Below are positions 36,284-43,463 of a DNA stretch of 54,373 nt, piece after piece; positions within the stretch are counted from its first letter, which is position 1, and every line of letters starts with the position of its first letter. The stretch spans positions 81,352 to 135,724 of the forward strand of contig JANSYF010000002.1 of assembly GCA_024742575.1 (NCBI GenBank). Reading direction: 5' to 3'. Under the pieces are notes generated by a model. The model did not search any database. It was not told where the DNA came from and was given only the letters and a program-made list of their open reading frames with translations. Made by a program: the position numbers and the translations under genes. The stretch comes from Paracoccaceae bacterium. GTDB lineage: Bacteria; Pseudomonadota; Alphaproteobacteria; Rhodobacterales; Rhodobacteraceae.

Positions 36284-37285
36284 TTATTCTCCGGGACGCG
36301 CGATCCCGAATTCTTCCGGAGACGCTTTGGTCAGGTCAGCGTCTTGCAGAAGCCATGCTGTTCCCTGCTGCCATTTGCTCAGGAAAGCGTCCGCCTCGTC
36401 ACCCGTGATCGCCATCAGCGTAAAGCCACGATCGTCCATTAGTTGTACGAAATCGGGATGCTGTGCGCCGGTGGCATATGCCGCCGAAAGCTTCGCAACC
36501 ACATCGTCCGGAGTGCCGTTCGGAACAAACACGCCGAAGAAGGGACCCCACGGCAGGTAGGTGTTATACGCGTCATTGAACTGTGTGATGTAGGGCGCAT
36601 CCGGCAGTTTCGTATTGGCCGCCACATCCATAATGGCCAACACTTTCATGTTGCCGGCACGGATGCCTTCGATGGCAGCGCCAAGAACGGCTGGCATCAC
36701 GTCAATCGCACCGCCCTGAAGGCCGGTCAGCGCGGGTCCGTCACCGTCATAGGGAACGGCCGTCACATCGAGACCGCCCTCAACTGACGAGATCATCGCG
36801 GTGACGACGGACGGCAGACCACCCGGACCGGTCGAGCCGAACTTCACTTCGCCCGGATTCTCTTTGATATACGCCATCATCTCGGCATAGTCGTTGAACG
36901 GAGAATTCGGGTTCGCGACAAGAACCGGCGTGCCACGTGCAAGGATCGAGATCGGAGTAAACTCGCTGTAGTCTTTGTCACCCAAGCCCATGACCTTGTA
37001 GAGCAAGGGGTTCTCGGCACCCATCAGCAGGGTGTAGCCATCGGCTGCCGAGCCCGCAACGTGGTTCAGGGCAATTGCGCCAACCGCGCCGGTCATGTTC
37101 TGCATGACCACAGTTCCGCCAAGCGCTTCTTCAGCATGGGGCGTGACGGACCGCATCACGGTATCGGTAGAGCCACCGGCGCCCCATTGAATGATGCCTT
37201 GAATTTCTTTCTCAGGATACTCTGCGACCGCTGCAGTCGCAGTCAGTGCCAACGCGCTCAGCGCGCCTATGATCATCCGCTTCAT
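36284..37285 (-). CDS. tctC: Tripartite tricarboxylate transporter binding protein TctC
   Basis: A 333-residue periplasmic binding protein with signal peptide MKRMIIGALSALALTATAAV ending AEYPEKEI. It has the Bug/TctC features QGIIQWGAGGSTDTVMRSV (near 28), KFGSTGPGGLPSVVTAMI (near 147) and VPYDGDGPALTGLQGGAIDVMP (near 177). Its ligand would be shikimate, quinate or a related acid, by context only. A strong GGGAGGAG site precedes the start. It is the first structural gene after the regulator and a likely inducible promoter. Confidence 0.94.
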   Translation of the reverse strand: MKRMIIGALSALALTATAAVAEYPEKEIQGIIQWGAGGSTDTVMRSVTPHAEEALGGTVVMQNMTGAVGAIALNHVAGSAADGYTLLMGAENPLLYKVMGLGDKDYSEFTPISILARGTPVLVANPNSPFNDYAEMMAYIKENPGEVKFGSTGPGGLPSVVTAMISSVEGGLDVTAVPYDGDGPALTGLQGGAIDVMPAVLGAAIEGIRAGNMKVLAIMDVAANTKLPDAPYITQFNDAYNTYLPWGPFFGVFVPNGTPDDVVAKLSAAYATGAQHPDFVQLMDDRGFTLMAITGDEADAFLSKWQQGTAWLLQDADLTKASPEEFGIARPGE

Positions 37286-37320
37286 GGTTCTCCTCCCTAG
37301 TGGTGCGAATTTTGCGCCGG

Positions 37321-37343
37321 TTAGACCGACACGCCATGTCTAA
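37321..37343. promoter_or_regulatory. Putative LysR operator ahead of tctC
   Basis: The inverted repeat TTAGAC-N11-GTCTAA sits 36 bases ahead of the tctC start codon. A partly symmetrical site of this spacing (T-N11-A core) is what LysR-type regulators bind. Adjacent sequence (CTTAACGTCAAATACC region, 37362-37377) may hold a second half-site. Confidence 0.55.
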
Positions 37344-37394
37344 CTTATGGTGTCACGAATACCTTAACGTCAAATACCTATTTGGCCCCGACAT

Positions 37395-37407
37395 TAACAT
37401 GATGTTA
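37395..37407. promoter_or_regulatory. TAAC-N5-GTTA palindrome at the lysR 3' end
   Basis: TAACATGATGTTA is a perfect palindrome around a central G and overlaps the lysR stop codon. The same TAAC-N5-GTTA pattern occurs at 38354-38366 in front of lysR, suggesting a shared binding protein, most simply the LysR regulator encoded between them. Confidence 0.4.
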
Positions 37408-38331
37408 TTTTTGCCCCCCATACCAAGGTCCATCTTCAACGGCCTTACCCAATTCCCGACGAAACTGCCCGATCGTGTATTCGGCGAACCCGGACAAAAC
37501 CCTGCCTTTCTTGCGCGACACGAAGCTTTTTACGCGCACGTCCTCGACCAGTGGCCGCCGGACCAGTCCGGGCATGTAGACCTCGGCAACGGAAAATTCA
37601 TCAATGATCGCGACCCCCAGCCCATGCCGAACCATGCTGATCAATGTTTGCGCGAACCGACCTCTCATCGCGTGTCGAGGCTCCACTCCCGCGATATGAA
37701 ACGGGCGCGCAAGAAGATCGCCATAGGGATCGGACGGATCGACGCCGATGAGGGCTTCGGTACTCAGGTCACGAACCGAAACCGCTTCTTTCCTTGCAAG
37801 AGCATGGCCTTCGGGCAGAACGACAACCAGACGCCCTTCCGCGATCTCTTCGTTTTCAATCGCGGCGTTCTGGACAGCCGAACTCATGATCACGAACTCG
37901 CCACGCTCCAGCAGCAGGTAGTCGACGGTTTCTTCTATCTTGAGCACGTTCAGATCGACAAACAAATCCTCATACTTGCTGCGCACCTGACGCATCACAC
38001 GCGCAGCGATGAATTGAGCAATGGATGGCGCTGTTGCGAAGGACAGTTGGACATCCTCGCCTTTTTGCAAGGACCCGACGGCGACCTGAAGGTTTTCGAC
38101 CCCCTTGTAGACTTCACGCACCTGATCGAACACGCGGGCGGCTTCGACCGATGGTGTGAACAACCCGGCCTTGCGTTCAAAAAGCCGGATTCCGAGAGAG
38201 TCTTCGGTATGCTTGACCAAGCGACTGATCCCTGGAGCCGAGACATTGAGCATGTCCGCGGCGCCACTGATCGTGCCCGTCATCATCACAGCCCGAATGA
38301 CTTCGATCTGCCTTAGGGTCATCTCTGGCAT
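37405..38331 (-). CDS. LysR-family transcriptional regulator
   Basis: A 308-residue regulator. The N-terminal helix-turn-helix is MTLRQIEVIRAVMMTGTISGAADMLNVSAPGISRLVKHTEDSLGIRLFERK, and the effector-binding domain covers about residues 90-300. It is divergent from the flavoprotein gene at 38446 and upstream of tctC on the same strand, so it can act on both. The inducer is presumably the transported acid or an early intermediate. A GGAGGGAG ribosome site supports ATG 38331. Confidence 0.93.
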   Translation of the reverse strand: MPEMTLRQIEVIRAVMMTGTISGAADMLNVSAPGISRLVKHTEDSLGIRLFERKAGLFTPSVEAARVFDQVREVYKGVENLQVAVGSLQKGEDVQLSFATAPSIAQFIAARVMRQVRSKYEDLFVDLNVLKIEETVDYLLLERGEFVIMSSAVQNAAIENEEIAEGRLVVVLPEGHALARKEAVSVRDLSTEALIGVDPSDPYGDLLARPFHIAGVEPRHAMRGRFAQTLISMVRHGLGVAIIDEFSVAEVYMPGLVRRPLVEDVRVKSFVSRKKGRVLSGFAEYTIGQFRRELGKAVEDGPWYGGQK

Positions 38332-38353
38332 CGGCTCTCCCTCCGGATCAGAT

Positions 38354-38366
38354 TAACCTGAAGTTA
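38354..38366. promoter_or_regulatory. TAAC-N5-GTTA site between lysR and the flavoprotein gene
   Basis: TAACCTGAAGTTA lies in the 114-base divergent intergenic region, 23 bases ahead of the lysR start, where autoregulation would be expected. It matches the half-sites of the palindrome at 37395-37407. A further palindrome ATTTG-TG-CAAAT at 38416-38427 lies just ahead of the flavoprotein start. Confidence 0.45.
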
Positions 38367-38445
38367 CGATCACGCAAGAATAAGCATTTGACGTTATCCT
38401 CCGGGTTGGCAGAACATTTGTGCAAATTTGAACGTGGAGCGACCT

Positions 38446-40131
38446 GTGACCACCGAAACATGCGATCTTCTTGTAGCTGGCTCCGGTGCCGCGGGGCTTG
38501 CTGCCGCGGTCACGGCGGCGCATCGCGGTTTGGACGTGGTCCTAGTCGAGAAGGACGATGTAATAGGCGGAACTACAGCGTGGTCCGGTGGCTGGATTTG
38601 GGCTCCGTGCAATCCGATTGCGAAGTCCAATGGCGTCGACGACGATCAGTCCGAGCCGCGGCGCTACCTGGAAGCTGTTCTGGGCAACACGTTCAATGCC
38701 GAGCTGGTAGATGCCTTTTTGGCAGGTGCTCCAGAAATGGTAGGTTTTTTCCACAACCACACCGCGCTCAGGTTTGATCCCGGACTGCACATCCCGGACA
38801 CCTACAGCGATCTGCCGGGTGCTGGAACAGGCGGGCGATCCGTGATCGCACAGCCCTATGATGCGCGCGGTCTTGGGGTGATTGCCACGCGGATGCGGCG
38901 ACCCTTGCCCGAAACCAGCTTTTGGGGTCTGACCATTCAAGCTGGGCCGGACCTAAAGGCGTTCATAACCGCCACTCGGTCGTTCCGTTCCGCAGCCCAT
39001 GTTACCGCACGCTTGACACGTCATCTGTGGGACCTCGCACGCCATGGCCGGGCGATGCAGCTCAGGAACGGTCAGGCGCTTGTCGGGCGGTTGCTGCGAT
39101 CCGCAATGGATGCTGGCGTTGACATACGCACAGGTTCTGCCATCGCCTCGCTTGGTCATGGATCGCAGGGTATTTCCGGAGCACGGATCGACGGCCCTGA
39201 CGGACGGTATGCAATCCACACGAAACGCGGTGTTGTCCTTGCCTGCGGTGGTTTTCCGCAGGACATAGAAAGACGGAAACAGCAATTTCCGAAACCGGAA
39301 ATACATCGAACGCTCGCTGTCCCATCGGCCTCGGGCGACGGGCTCAGGTTGGGCGAAAGCGTAGGCGGTCACCAAGCAACCACACTGGCATCCCCTGGCG
39401 CGTGGTGCCCGGTCTCTGAGGTCACTTGGCCAGATGGAAGAACGGGCGTTTTTCCACATATCATCGATCGGGGCAAACCGGGGGTCATTGGGGTCCTGAC
39501 AAACGGCGAACGCTTCTGCAACGAGGGAATGGGCTACCACGATTATGTCACGGCCATGTTGGATGCTGTCGGACCGACTGGCATGCCAGAGTCTTGGTTT
39601 GTCTGCGACCACAGGTTTCTCCGACGCTATGGCTTGGGCATCGTACGTCCGGCACCGGTTCCAATCCGCCCATGGCTCAGTTCCGGATACCTGAAAACTG
39701 GTCGAACGCTTGCCGGTCTCGCGGAGACCTGCGGCATCGACCAAACGGGTCTGCAAGCAAGTGTCGCAGCGTTCAATGCGGATGCCAAAATCGGTGTGGA
39801 CCGTGCATTTGGCAGGGGAACCACACCATATATGCGCCTTCAAGGCGATGCCGAAGTTCAACCCAACCCGTGCCTTGCGCCAATCGAGCAGGCACCATTC
39901 TACGCCGTACGGGTCATCCCCGGCAGCTTTGGCACCTTCGCCGGTCTGAAAACCGACGGCGAGGCCAGGGTGCTGGATGCGGGTGGTGTTCCGATTCCGG
40001 GGCTTTACGCAGCGGGTACGGACATGGCGAGCACTATGGGAGGCCACTACCCTGCCGGAGGCATCAATCTCGGGCCCGCACTGACTTTCGGATTCATCGC
40101 AGGTCGCCACGCAGCAGGAAACGGACGATGA
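38446..40131 (+). CDS. FAD-binding dehydrogenase (fumarate reductase/KstD-like flavoprotein)
   Basis: A 561-residue flavoprotein. The N-terminal dinucleotide fold is CDLLVAGSGAAGLAAAVTAAHRGLDVVLVEKDDVIGGTTAWSGG and the C-terminal FAD contact is GLYAAGTDMASTMGGHYPAGGINLGPALTFGFIAGRHA. The family introduces double bonds next to carbonyl or carboxyl groups (3-ketosteroid dehydrogenases, fumarate reductases, tricarballylate dehydrogenase). GTG 38446 is preferred because GGAG lies six bases ahead; TTG 38428 lacks a site. It is coupled by ATGA to the TIM-barrel gene. A role in desaturating a hydroaromatic ring is inference from context. Confidence 0.88.
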   Translation: MTTETCDLLVAGSGAAGLAAAVTAAHRGLDVVLVEKDDVIGGTTAWSGGWIWAPCNPIAKSNGVDDDQSEPRRYLEAVLGNTFNAELVDAFLAGAPEMVGFFHNHTALRFDPGLHIPDTYSDLPGAGTGGRSVIAQPYDARGLGVIATRMRRPLPETSFWGLTIQAGPDLKAFITATRSFRSAAHVTARLTRHLWDLARHGRAMQLRNGQALVGRLLRSAMDAGVDIRTGSAIASLGHGSQGISGARIDGPDGRYAIHTKRGVVLACGGFPQDIERRKQQFPKPEIHRTLAVPSASGDGLRLGESVGGHQATTLASPGAWCPVSEVTWPDGRTGVFPHIIDRGKPGVIGVLTNGERFCNEGMGYHDYVTAMLDAVGPTGMPESWFVCDHRFLRRYGLGIVRPAPVPIRPWLSSGYLKTGRTLAGLAETCGIDQTGLQASVAAFNADAKIGVDRAFGRGTTPYMRLQGDAEVQPNPCLAPIEQAPFYAVRVIPGSFGTFAGLKTDGEARVLDAGGVPIPGLYAAGTDMASTMGGHYPAGGINLGPALTFGFIAGRHAAGNGR

Positions 40132-40958
40132 TGCGCCAGATTTCCCTCGCACATCTGACTGCACTCGATCTGTCACCCCCCAAATTGATCGAAGCAGCGG
40201 CCAAGGCAGGCTTTGACGCGGTAGGACTGCGATTGATCCGCGTCACGGACACGACCCCCGGATACCCACTGATGGGGGCCACGAAGATGATGACCGAGAC
40301 CAAGGCGGCATTGCAGGACACCGAACTCTCAGTCAGCGACATCGAGTTTGTGAAAATCGAGCCAAAGACCGATCTGTCCGCCCTTTCCCCATTCCTCGAT
40401 GCAGGGGCCGAACTTGGCGCGCGCGAAGTCATCTGCGCGCCCTATGACCCGGACCTAAGCCGTCTCGCAGACAACCTCGGCACGTTATCTGAGTTGGCCA
40501 AGTCCCGCGGCCTCGGCGTGTCTCTCGAATTTTTCCCGTGGACGGTTGTCCCTGATCTGGCAAGCGCCCACAAGATCGTGGAAAACGCAGGTCCAGACGT
40601 CGGCATTCTTATTGATACATTGCATTTTGATCGCTCCGGAAGTTCACTTTCGGAATTGCGGGGACTGCCCGAACACCGAATGCGACTTGCACATCTGTGT
40701 GATGCATCTGTTCAACAATCCTATTCAACGGATGAGCTGCTGTTCACAGCACGTGCAGAACGCCTTCCGCCAGGTGAAGGACAAATAGACCTCGGCCCCA
40801 TTCTAACTGAACTTCCGAAATCGCTTCCGATTGGTCTTGAGGTTCCGATGGCCAGCCGTGTCGCTGTCGTCGGCCATGACGTCTTTCTGAAGCACCTCAT
40901 CGCCGCGACTCGGTCCCTGTTGGCTGATACATACACCGACATTGCGGAAGCTGAATGA
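40128..40958 (+). CDS. AP-endonuclease-2-like TIM barrel (isomerase/dehydratase, AsbF-like)
   Basis: A 276-residue xylose-isomerase-like barrel. Likely metal ligands are Glu134 (GVSLEFFPW), Asp163 (GILIDTLHFDRSG), His189 (MRLAHLCDA) and Glu238 (PIGLEVPM), an E-D-H-E set. The fold covers sugar-phosphate isomerases, epimerases and single-domain 3-dehydroshikimate dehydratases such as AsbF (about 280 residues). In this island a dehydratase or isomerase on a cyclic acid is reasonable but unproven. ATG 40128 overlaps the flavoprotein stop, so the long upstream frame is ignored. It is the last island gene before the right repeat. Confidence 0.8.
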   Translation: MMRQISLAHLTALDLSPPKLIEAAAKAGFDAVGLRLIRVTDTTPGYPLMGATKMMTETKAALQDTELSVSDIEFVKIEPKTDLSALSPFLDAGAELGAREVICAPYDPDLSRLADNLGTLSELAKSRGLGVSLEFFPWTVVPDLASAHKIVENAGPDVGILIDTLHFDRSGSSLSELRGLPEHRMRLAHLCDASVQQSYSTDELLFTARAERLPPGEGQIDLGPILTELPKSLPIGLEVPMASRVAVVGHDVFLKHLIAATRSLLADTYTDIAEAE

Positions 40959-41248
40959 TCCAATGTCTTGAGCGCTCAACGTTTCGTCACTGAATATTTC
41001 CCGGGACTGGATACCAGAGCCCGCGACTCTGTAGGACGCAAAAGCGGGTAATGTCCACGCACCCAAAATGTTGTTTCATAGACTGGTCAATAACGCCGCC
41101 GACGCTGTGCAATGCCTGCAGCCTGTGAGATCTGCCAAGAGATTGTGATCTCCGAACGCATTGAAGCCGCTAACACGCCCACATTGCGGCCGAGGAAACG
41201 ACCCGGTTGCTACTGGACTGTCGAATCCCACGATGTATCCCGCCCGTG

Positions 41249-41270
41249 GGGTGCGTGCTCGCACGCACCC
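41249..41270. repeat. REP-like hairpin, second copy
   Basis: A perfect 9-bp stem GGGTGCGTG, loop CTCG, CACGCACCC. Its core is identical to the inner hairpin at 24066-24085. In both places it precedes the 132-bp repeat, at about 56 bases distance on the left and 10 bases on the right. Confidence 0.8.
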
Positions 41271-41280
41271 CCAACGTAAC

Positions 41281-41412
41281 CAAACCGCACACCGCCAACC
41301 CGCCGCGTATCGCCGACGCGCGCGGTGGCGATCCAACCGTCGACTCCCTTGATTTATCCCAGCCATATCCGAAGAAGATCAAAGCGGAGCACTGGCCCCA
41401 CCAAATCACCGC
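41281..41412 (+). repeat. 132-bp direct repeat, right copy
   Basis: Matches 24142-24273 at 126 of 132 positions with no gaps. The mismatches fall in the second half (near 41345, 41350, 41367-41368, 41379 and 41408). It ends at the trkA fragment. Confidence 0.93.
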
Positions 41413-41525
41413 AGCGCGATTTTGCCCGGGATCGAGAGCATCGAATGCGCCACCTGACAGATCACCACGTTGACCTCGTCCGAATGGGTCGCCGTGATGA
41501 TCATGTCCGCGTCCCGCGCGCCCGC
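41411..41525 (-). pseudogene. trkA fragment (about codons 59-98)
   Basis: Over 110 aligned bases it matches the intact trkA (21831-21940) at 97 positions (88%). On the minus strand the frame is still open and reads AGARDADMIITATHSDEVNV, with 7 substitutions in 36 compared residues. No start or rest of the gene is attached. It lies downstream of ntrX, where trkA is expected in related genomes, so it is probably a leftover from rearrangement rather than a fresh copy of the local gene. Confidence 0.88.
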
Positions 41526-41537
41526 ACATTTCGCAGC

Positions 41538-42191
41538 TCAGACTGAGAGGTTTTTTGTTTCTTCCGTATGTCGAAACGCAGACAGTCCAGTAAGTCTCGC
41601 ATCCTGGAGTTTTTTGGCAAGTGTGTCAGAAACGAAAAATCCGTATGATCCCAAGCTTAGGAACATCTCGGCCCAAGCGTGGTGCCCCTCGATCTTTTCG
41701 CTGTCCAACACAACGCGACCGTTTGGGTCCGTCAACCCTTTACATATCCCGCGGGCATTGTACGGGCCGCTCAGATCCTTTTCCAAAGTGTCCAGACGGT
41801 TCCCCAGAAACATTAGGTCGTAGCGGCCGTACGGGACATCCTCTTTGCCGATCGTTACATCAATGGGCAGGAACTTATGCACGCCCGGTTCAAGTTCTTC
41901 GAACACGCTTCGCGCGCGGTCCGACACAACCGCAAGGCTGTTTAAATGGTGAAAGTCCAGTTTCGGATATACTTTGAGGTTTGCACCCTCGCGTCGCGCA
42001 CGCGTAGGCATGTTTTCGAGGCTCGCCCATTTTCCCACGTTGGAAGACGCATTGCCAAAATGCAGCCACCCGGCGTCCTGTGTTTGGTCCGCAAGCTTGA
42101 TCAACCGCGTATCCCCATCCAGAGGTCGGATATTCGGCTGAGGAACATGCGTGTCGACGGAGTAGACTGCGTATGAGAGCCGAAATGCCAC
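41538..42191 (-). CDS. Imm11/DUF1629-like protein
   Basis: A 217-residue soluble protein with a GTG start eight bases after AAGGA. The C-terminal part has the pattern of Imm11-type (DUF1629) immunity proteins: SDRARSVFEELEPGVHKFLPIDVTI (near 89), then YDLMFLGNRLDTLE and the end FFVSDTLAKKLQDARLTGLSAFRHTEE, where a Ser-Asp before a helix is typical. Such proteins neutralise polymorphic toxins, but no toxin gene is adjacent. It sits between the trkA scar and the SUMF gene. A domain search is needed to firm up the family. Confidence 0.55.
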   Translation of the reverse strand: MAFRLSYAVYSVDTHVPQPNIRPLDGDTRLIKLADQTQDAGWLHFGNASSNVGKWASLENMPTRARREGANLKVYPKLDFHHLNSLAVVSDRARSVFEELEPGVHKFLPIDVTIGKEDVPYGRYDLMFLGNRLDTLEKDLSGPYNARGICKGLTDPNGRVVLDSEKIEGHHAWAEMFLSLGSYGFFVSDTLAKKLQDARLTGLSAFRHTEETKNLSV

Positions 42192-42259
42192 AAGGGTTTC
42201 CTTTTTGCTGCGATACCTCTGGTGCTAGCGCAAATGCGCAAGCGTTAACAAACCCTTAA

Positions 42260-42317
42260 TAGGTCCGCTCCGGACCCAATGTTTCGCGCGCGAAACAATA
42301 GGGCCAAAATGGACCTA
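42260..42317. repeat. Nested palindromes between the Imm11-like and SUMF genes
   Basis: Three inverted repeats are packed together: TAGGTCC (42260-42266) with GGACCTA (42311-42317), GGTCCG-CTC-CGGACC (42262-42276), and the perfect 18-bp palindrome TGTTTCGCGCGCGAAACA (42280-42297). There is no T tract, so a simple terminator is unlikely, though the structure could still protect or stop the SUMF mRNA. The outer arm overlaps the SUMF stop codon. Confidence 0.6.
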
Positions 42318-43421
42318 TCCGCCCGGAGCGAGATCCCGCGCCACGCGGAAGCCGACATTGGCCTGGCGGCGGGTCTTGGGGATGCCCACCCGGTAGCTGA
42401 CCCGGAGGTTCTCCGGCGGATCGTCCCAGGACCCGCCCCGCAGCACCCGGCTGTCGCACGTGCCCGTCGTCCGCACCGCCCCGTCCGCCGCAGCCCCGCG
42501 ATGCGATCCGTTCCAGCAATCCGCCGTCCATTCCCACAGGTTCCCGATCATGTGCGACAACCCGTACGGGTTGACCGGGAACACCCCCGCCGGCACTGGT
42601 GCCTCGGTCCCGTCGTCGCAAGCCGTGTTGCGGTGCCGGAACCGGCTTTCAGCCCCTGCCCCGTTCACCCGCTGGCAGATCGCCGTCAGCCCACCGGGCC
42701 ACGGGTAGTCCACATCCAGCATTCCCCTAGCGGCGTATTCGAACTCTGCCTCCGACGGCAGCCGCCACCCACCGCGCGGGTCCGCATCATTCAGCCAGTC
42801 AATATAGGCTAACGCGTCATCCCAGCTGACACAGGCCGCTGGATGATCATCGGTCACGTCAAACCCCGGCGCGCCCCAATAGGCCCCGTCCCGCGACCGC
42901 AACCGCCCTTCCGCTGTCCAGATAAAACACGACCGCCCAGTGCGCGTCCCCGTCGCCGCCTCGAACGCGCGCATGTCAGCTACGGTGATCTCGGTCGCCG
43001 AAATTTCGAACGCCGCGATGGTTTGGTTGATCCGCGGCCCCTCGGCCCCACCTTGATCGGAACCCAGCATCGTGCCCCCACCGGGCACCCGCACCATACG
43101 CGGACAGACCAAGCAGGTTTCCTGCGGCGGGTTCACCAGCACAAGCGACGTACGCGGCGGTTCGGGTTCCGGCTCTGGTTGCGGCGCAGGCTTCAAGTCA
43201 GGCCGCAGCGCAAACAACTGTGCTTCGGCCTCGCTGCGAAACTGTCCTTCGGGAAACGCCTCAAGATACGCCTGAAACGCATCCGCGGTGTTCAATTCCT
43301 GCGCAAACTCCCACGCCGCCCGGTCCACGCCCGAACGGTCAATCTGACCTGTACCCTGTGCCCCGGCCATCCCGACCGTTGCCACCAGAGCCAAAGTGGA
43401 CGCCATAATCAGATGTCGCAT
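42315..43421 (-). CDS. SUMF/FGE-sulfatase domain protein, secreted
   Basis: A 368-residue protein with a signal peptide (MRHLIMASTLALVATVGMAGAQ), a region with DAFQAYLEAFPEGQFRSEAE and a proline/glutamate linker (PAPQPEPEPEPP), then the sulfatase-modifying-factor fold: MVRVPGGGTMLGSDQG, EITVADMRAFE, RLPSEAEFEYAARG, GNLWEWTADCW and RVLRGGSWDDPPENLRVSYR...GFRVAR. The two active-site cysteines of true formylglycine-generating enzymes are absent from the RGGSW segment, so it is probably a non-oxidase member. It lies 42 bases downstream of ntrX. Confidence 0.88.
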   Translation of the reverse strand: MRHLIMASTLALVATVGMAGAQGTGQIDRSGVDRAAWEFAQELNTADAFQAYLEAFPEGQFRSEAEAQLFALRPDLKPAPQPEPEPEPPRTSLVLVNPPQETCLVCPRMVRVPGGGTMLGSDQGGAEGPRINQTIAAFEISATEITVADMRAFEAATGTRTGRSCFIWTAEGRLRSRDGAYWGAPGFDVTDDHPAACVSWDDALAYIDWLNDADPRGGWRLPSEAEFEYAARGMLDVDYPWPGGLTAICQRVNGAGAESRFRHRNTACDDGTEAPVPAGVFPVNPYGLSHMIGNLWEWTADCWNGSHRGAAADGAVRTTGTCDSRVLRGGSWDDPPENLRVSYRVGIPKTRRQANVGFRVARDLAPGG

Positions 43422-43463
43422 CTGGTTGATCCGGTTTGTTCCGACATCCGAAAAGGTAATCCC

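Larger units (their letters stand above)
40959..41537. other. Repeat- and scar-bearing stretch at the right island boundary
   Basis: About 580 bases without an intact gene. It holds the REP-like hairpin (41249-41270), the right copy of the 132-bp repeat (41281-41412) and a trkA fragment (41411-41525). The left part, 40959-41240, has no recognisable feature; I see no tRNA or integrase that could explain integration. Confidence 0.75.

Noticed and set aside
40959-41280. A tRNA gene or attachment site as the island target
   Set aside because: I searched by eye for a tRNA-like TTCGA arm and cloverleaf at both edges and saw none; the direct repeat is the only boundary signal.
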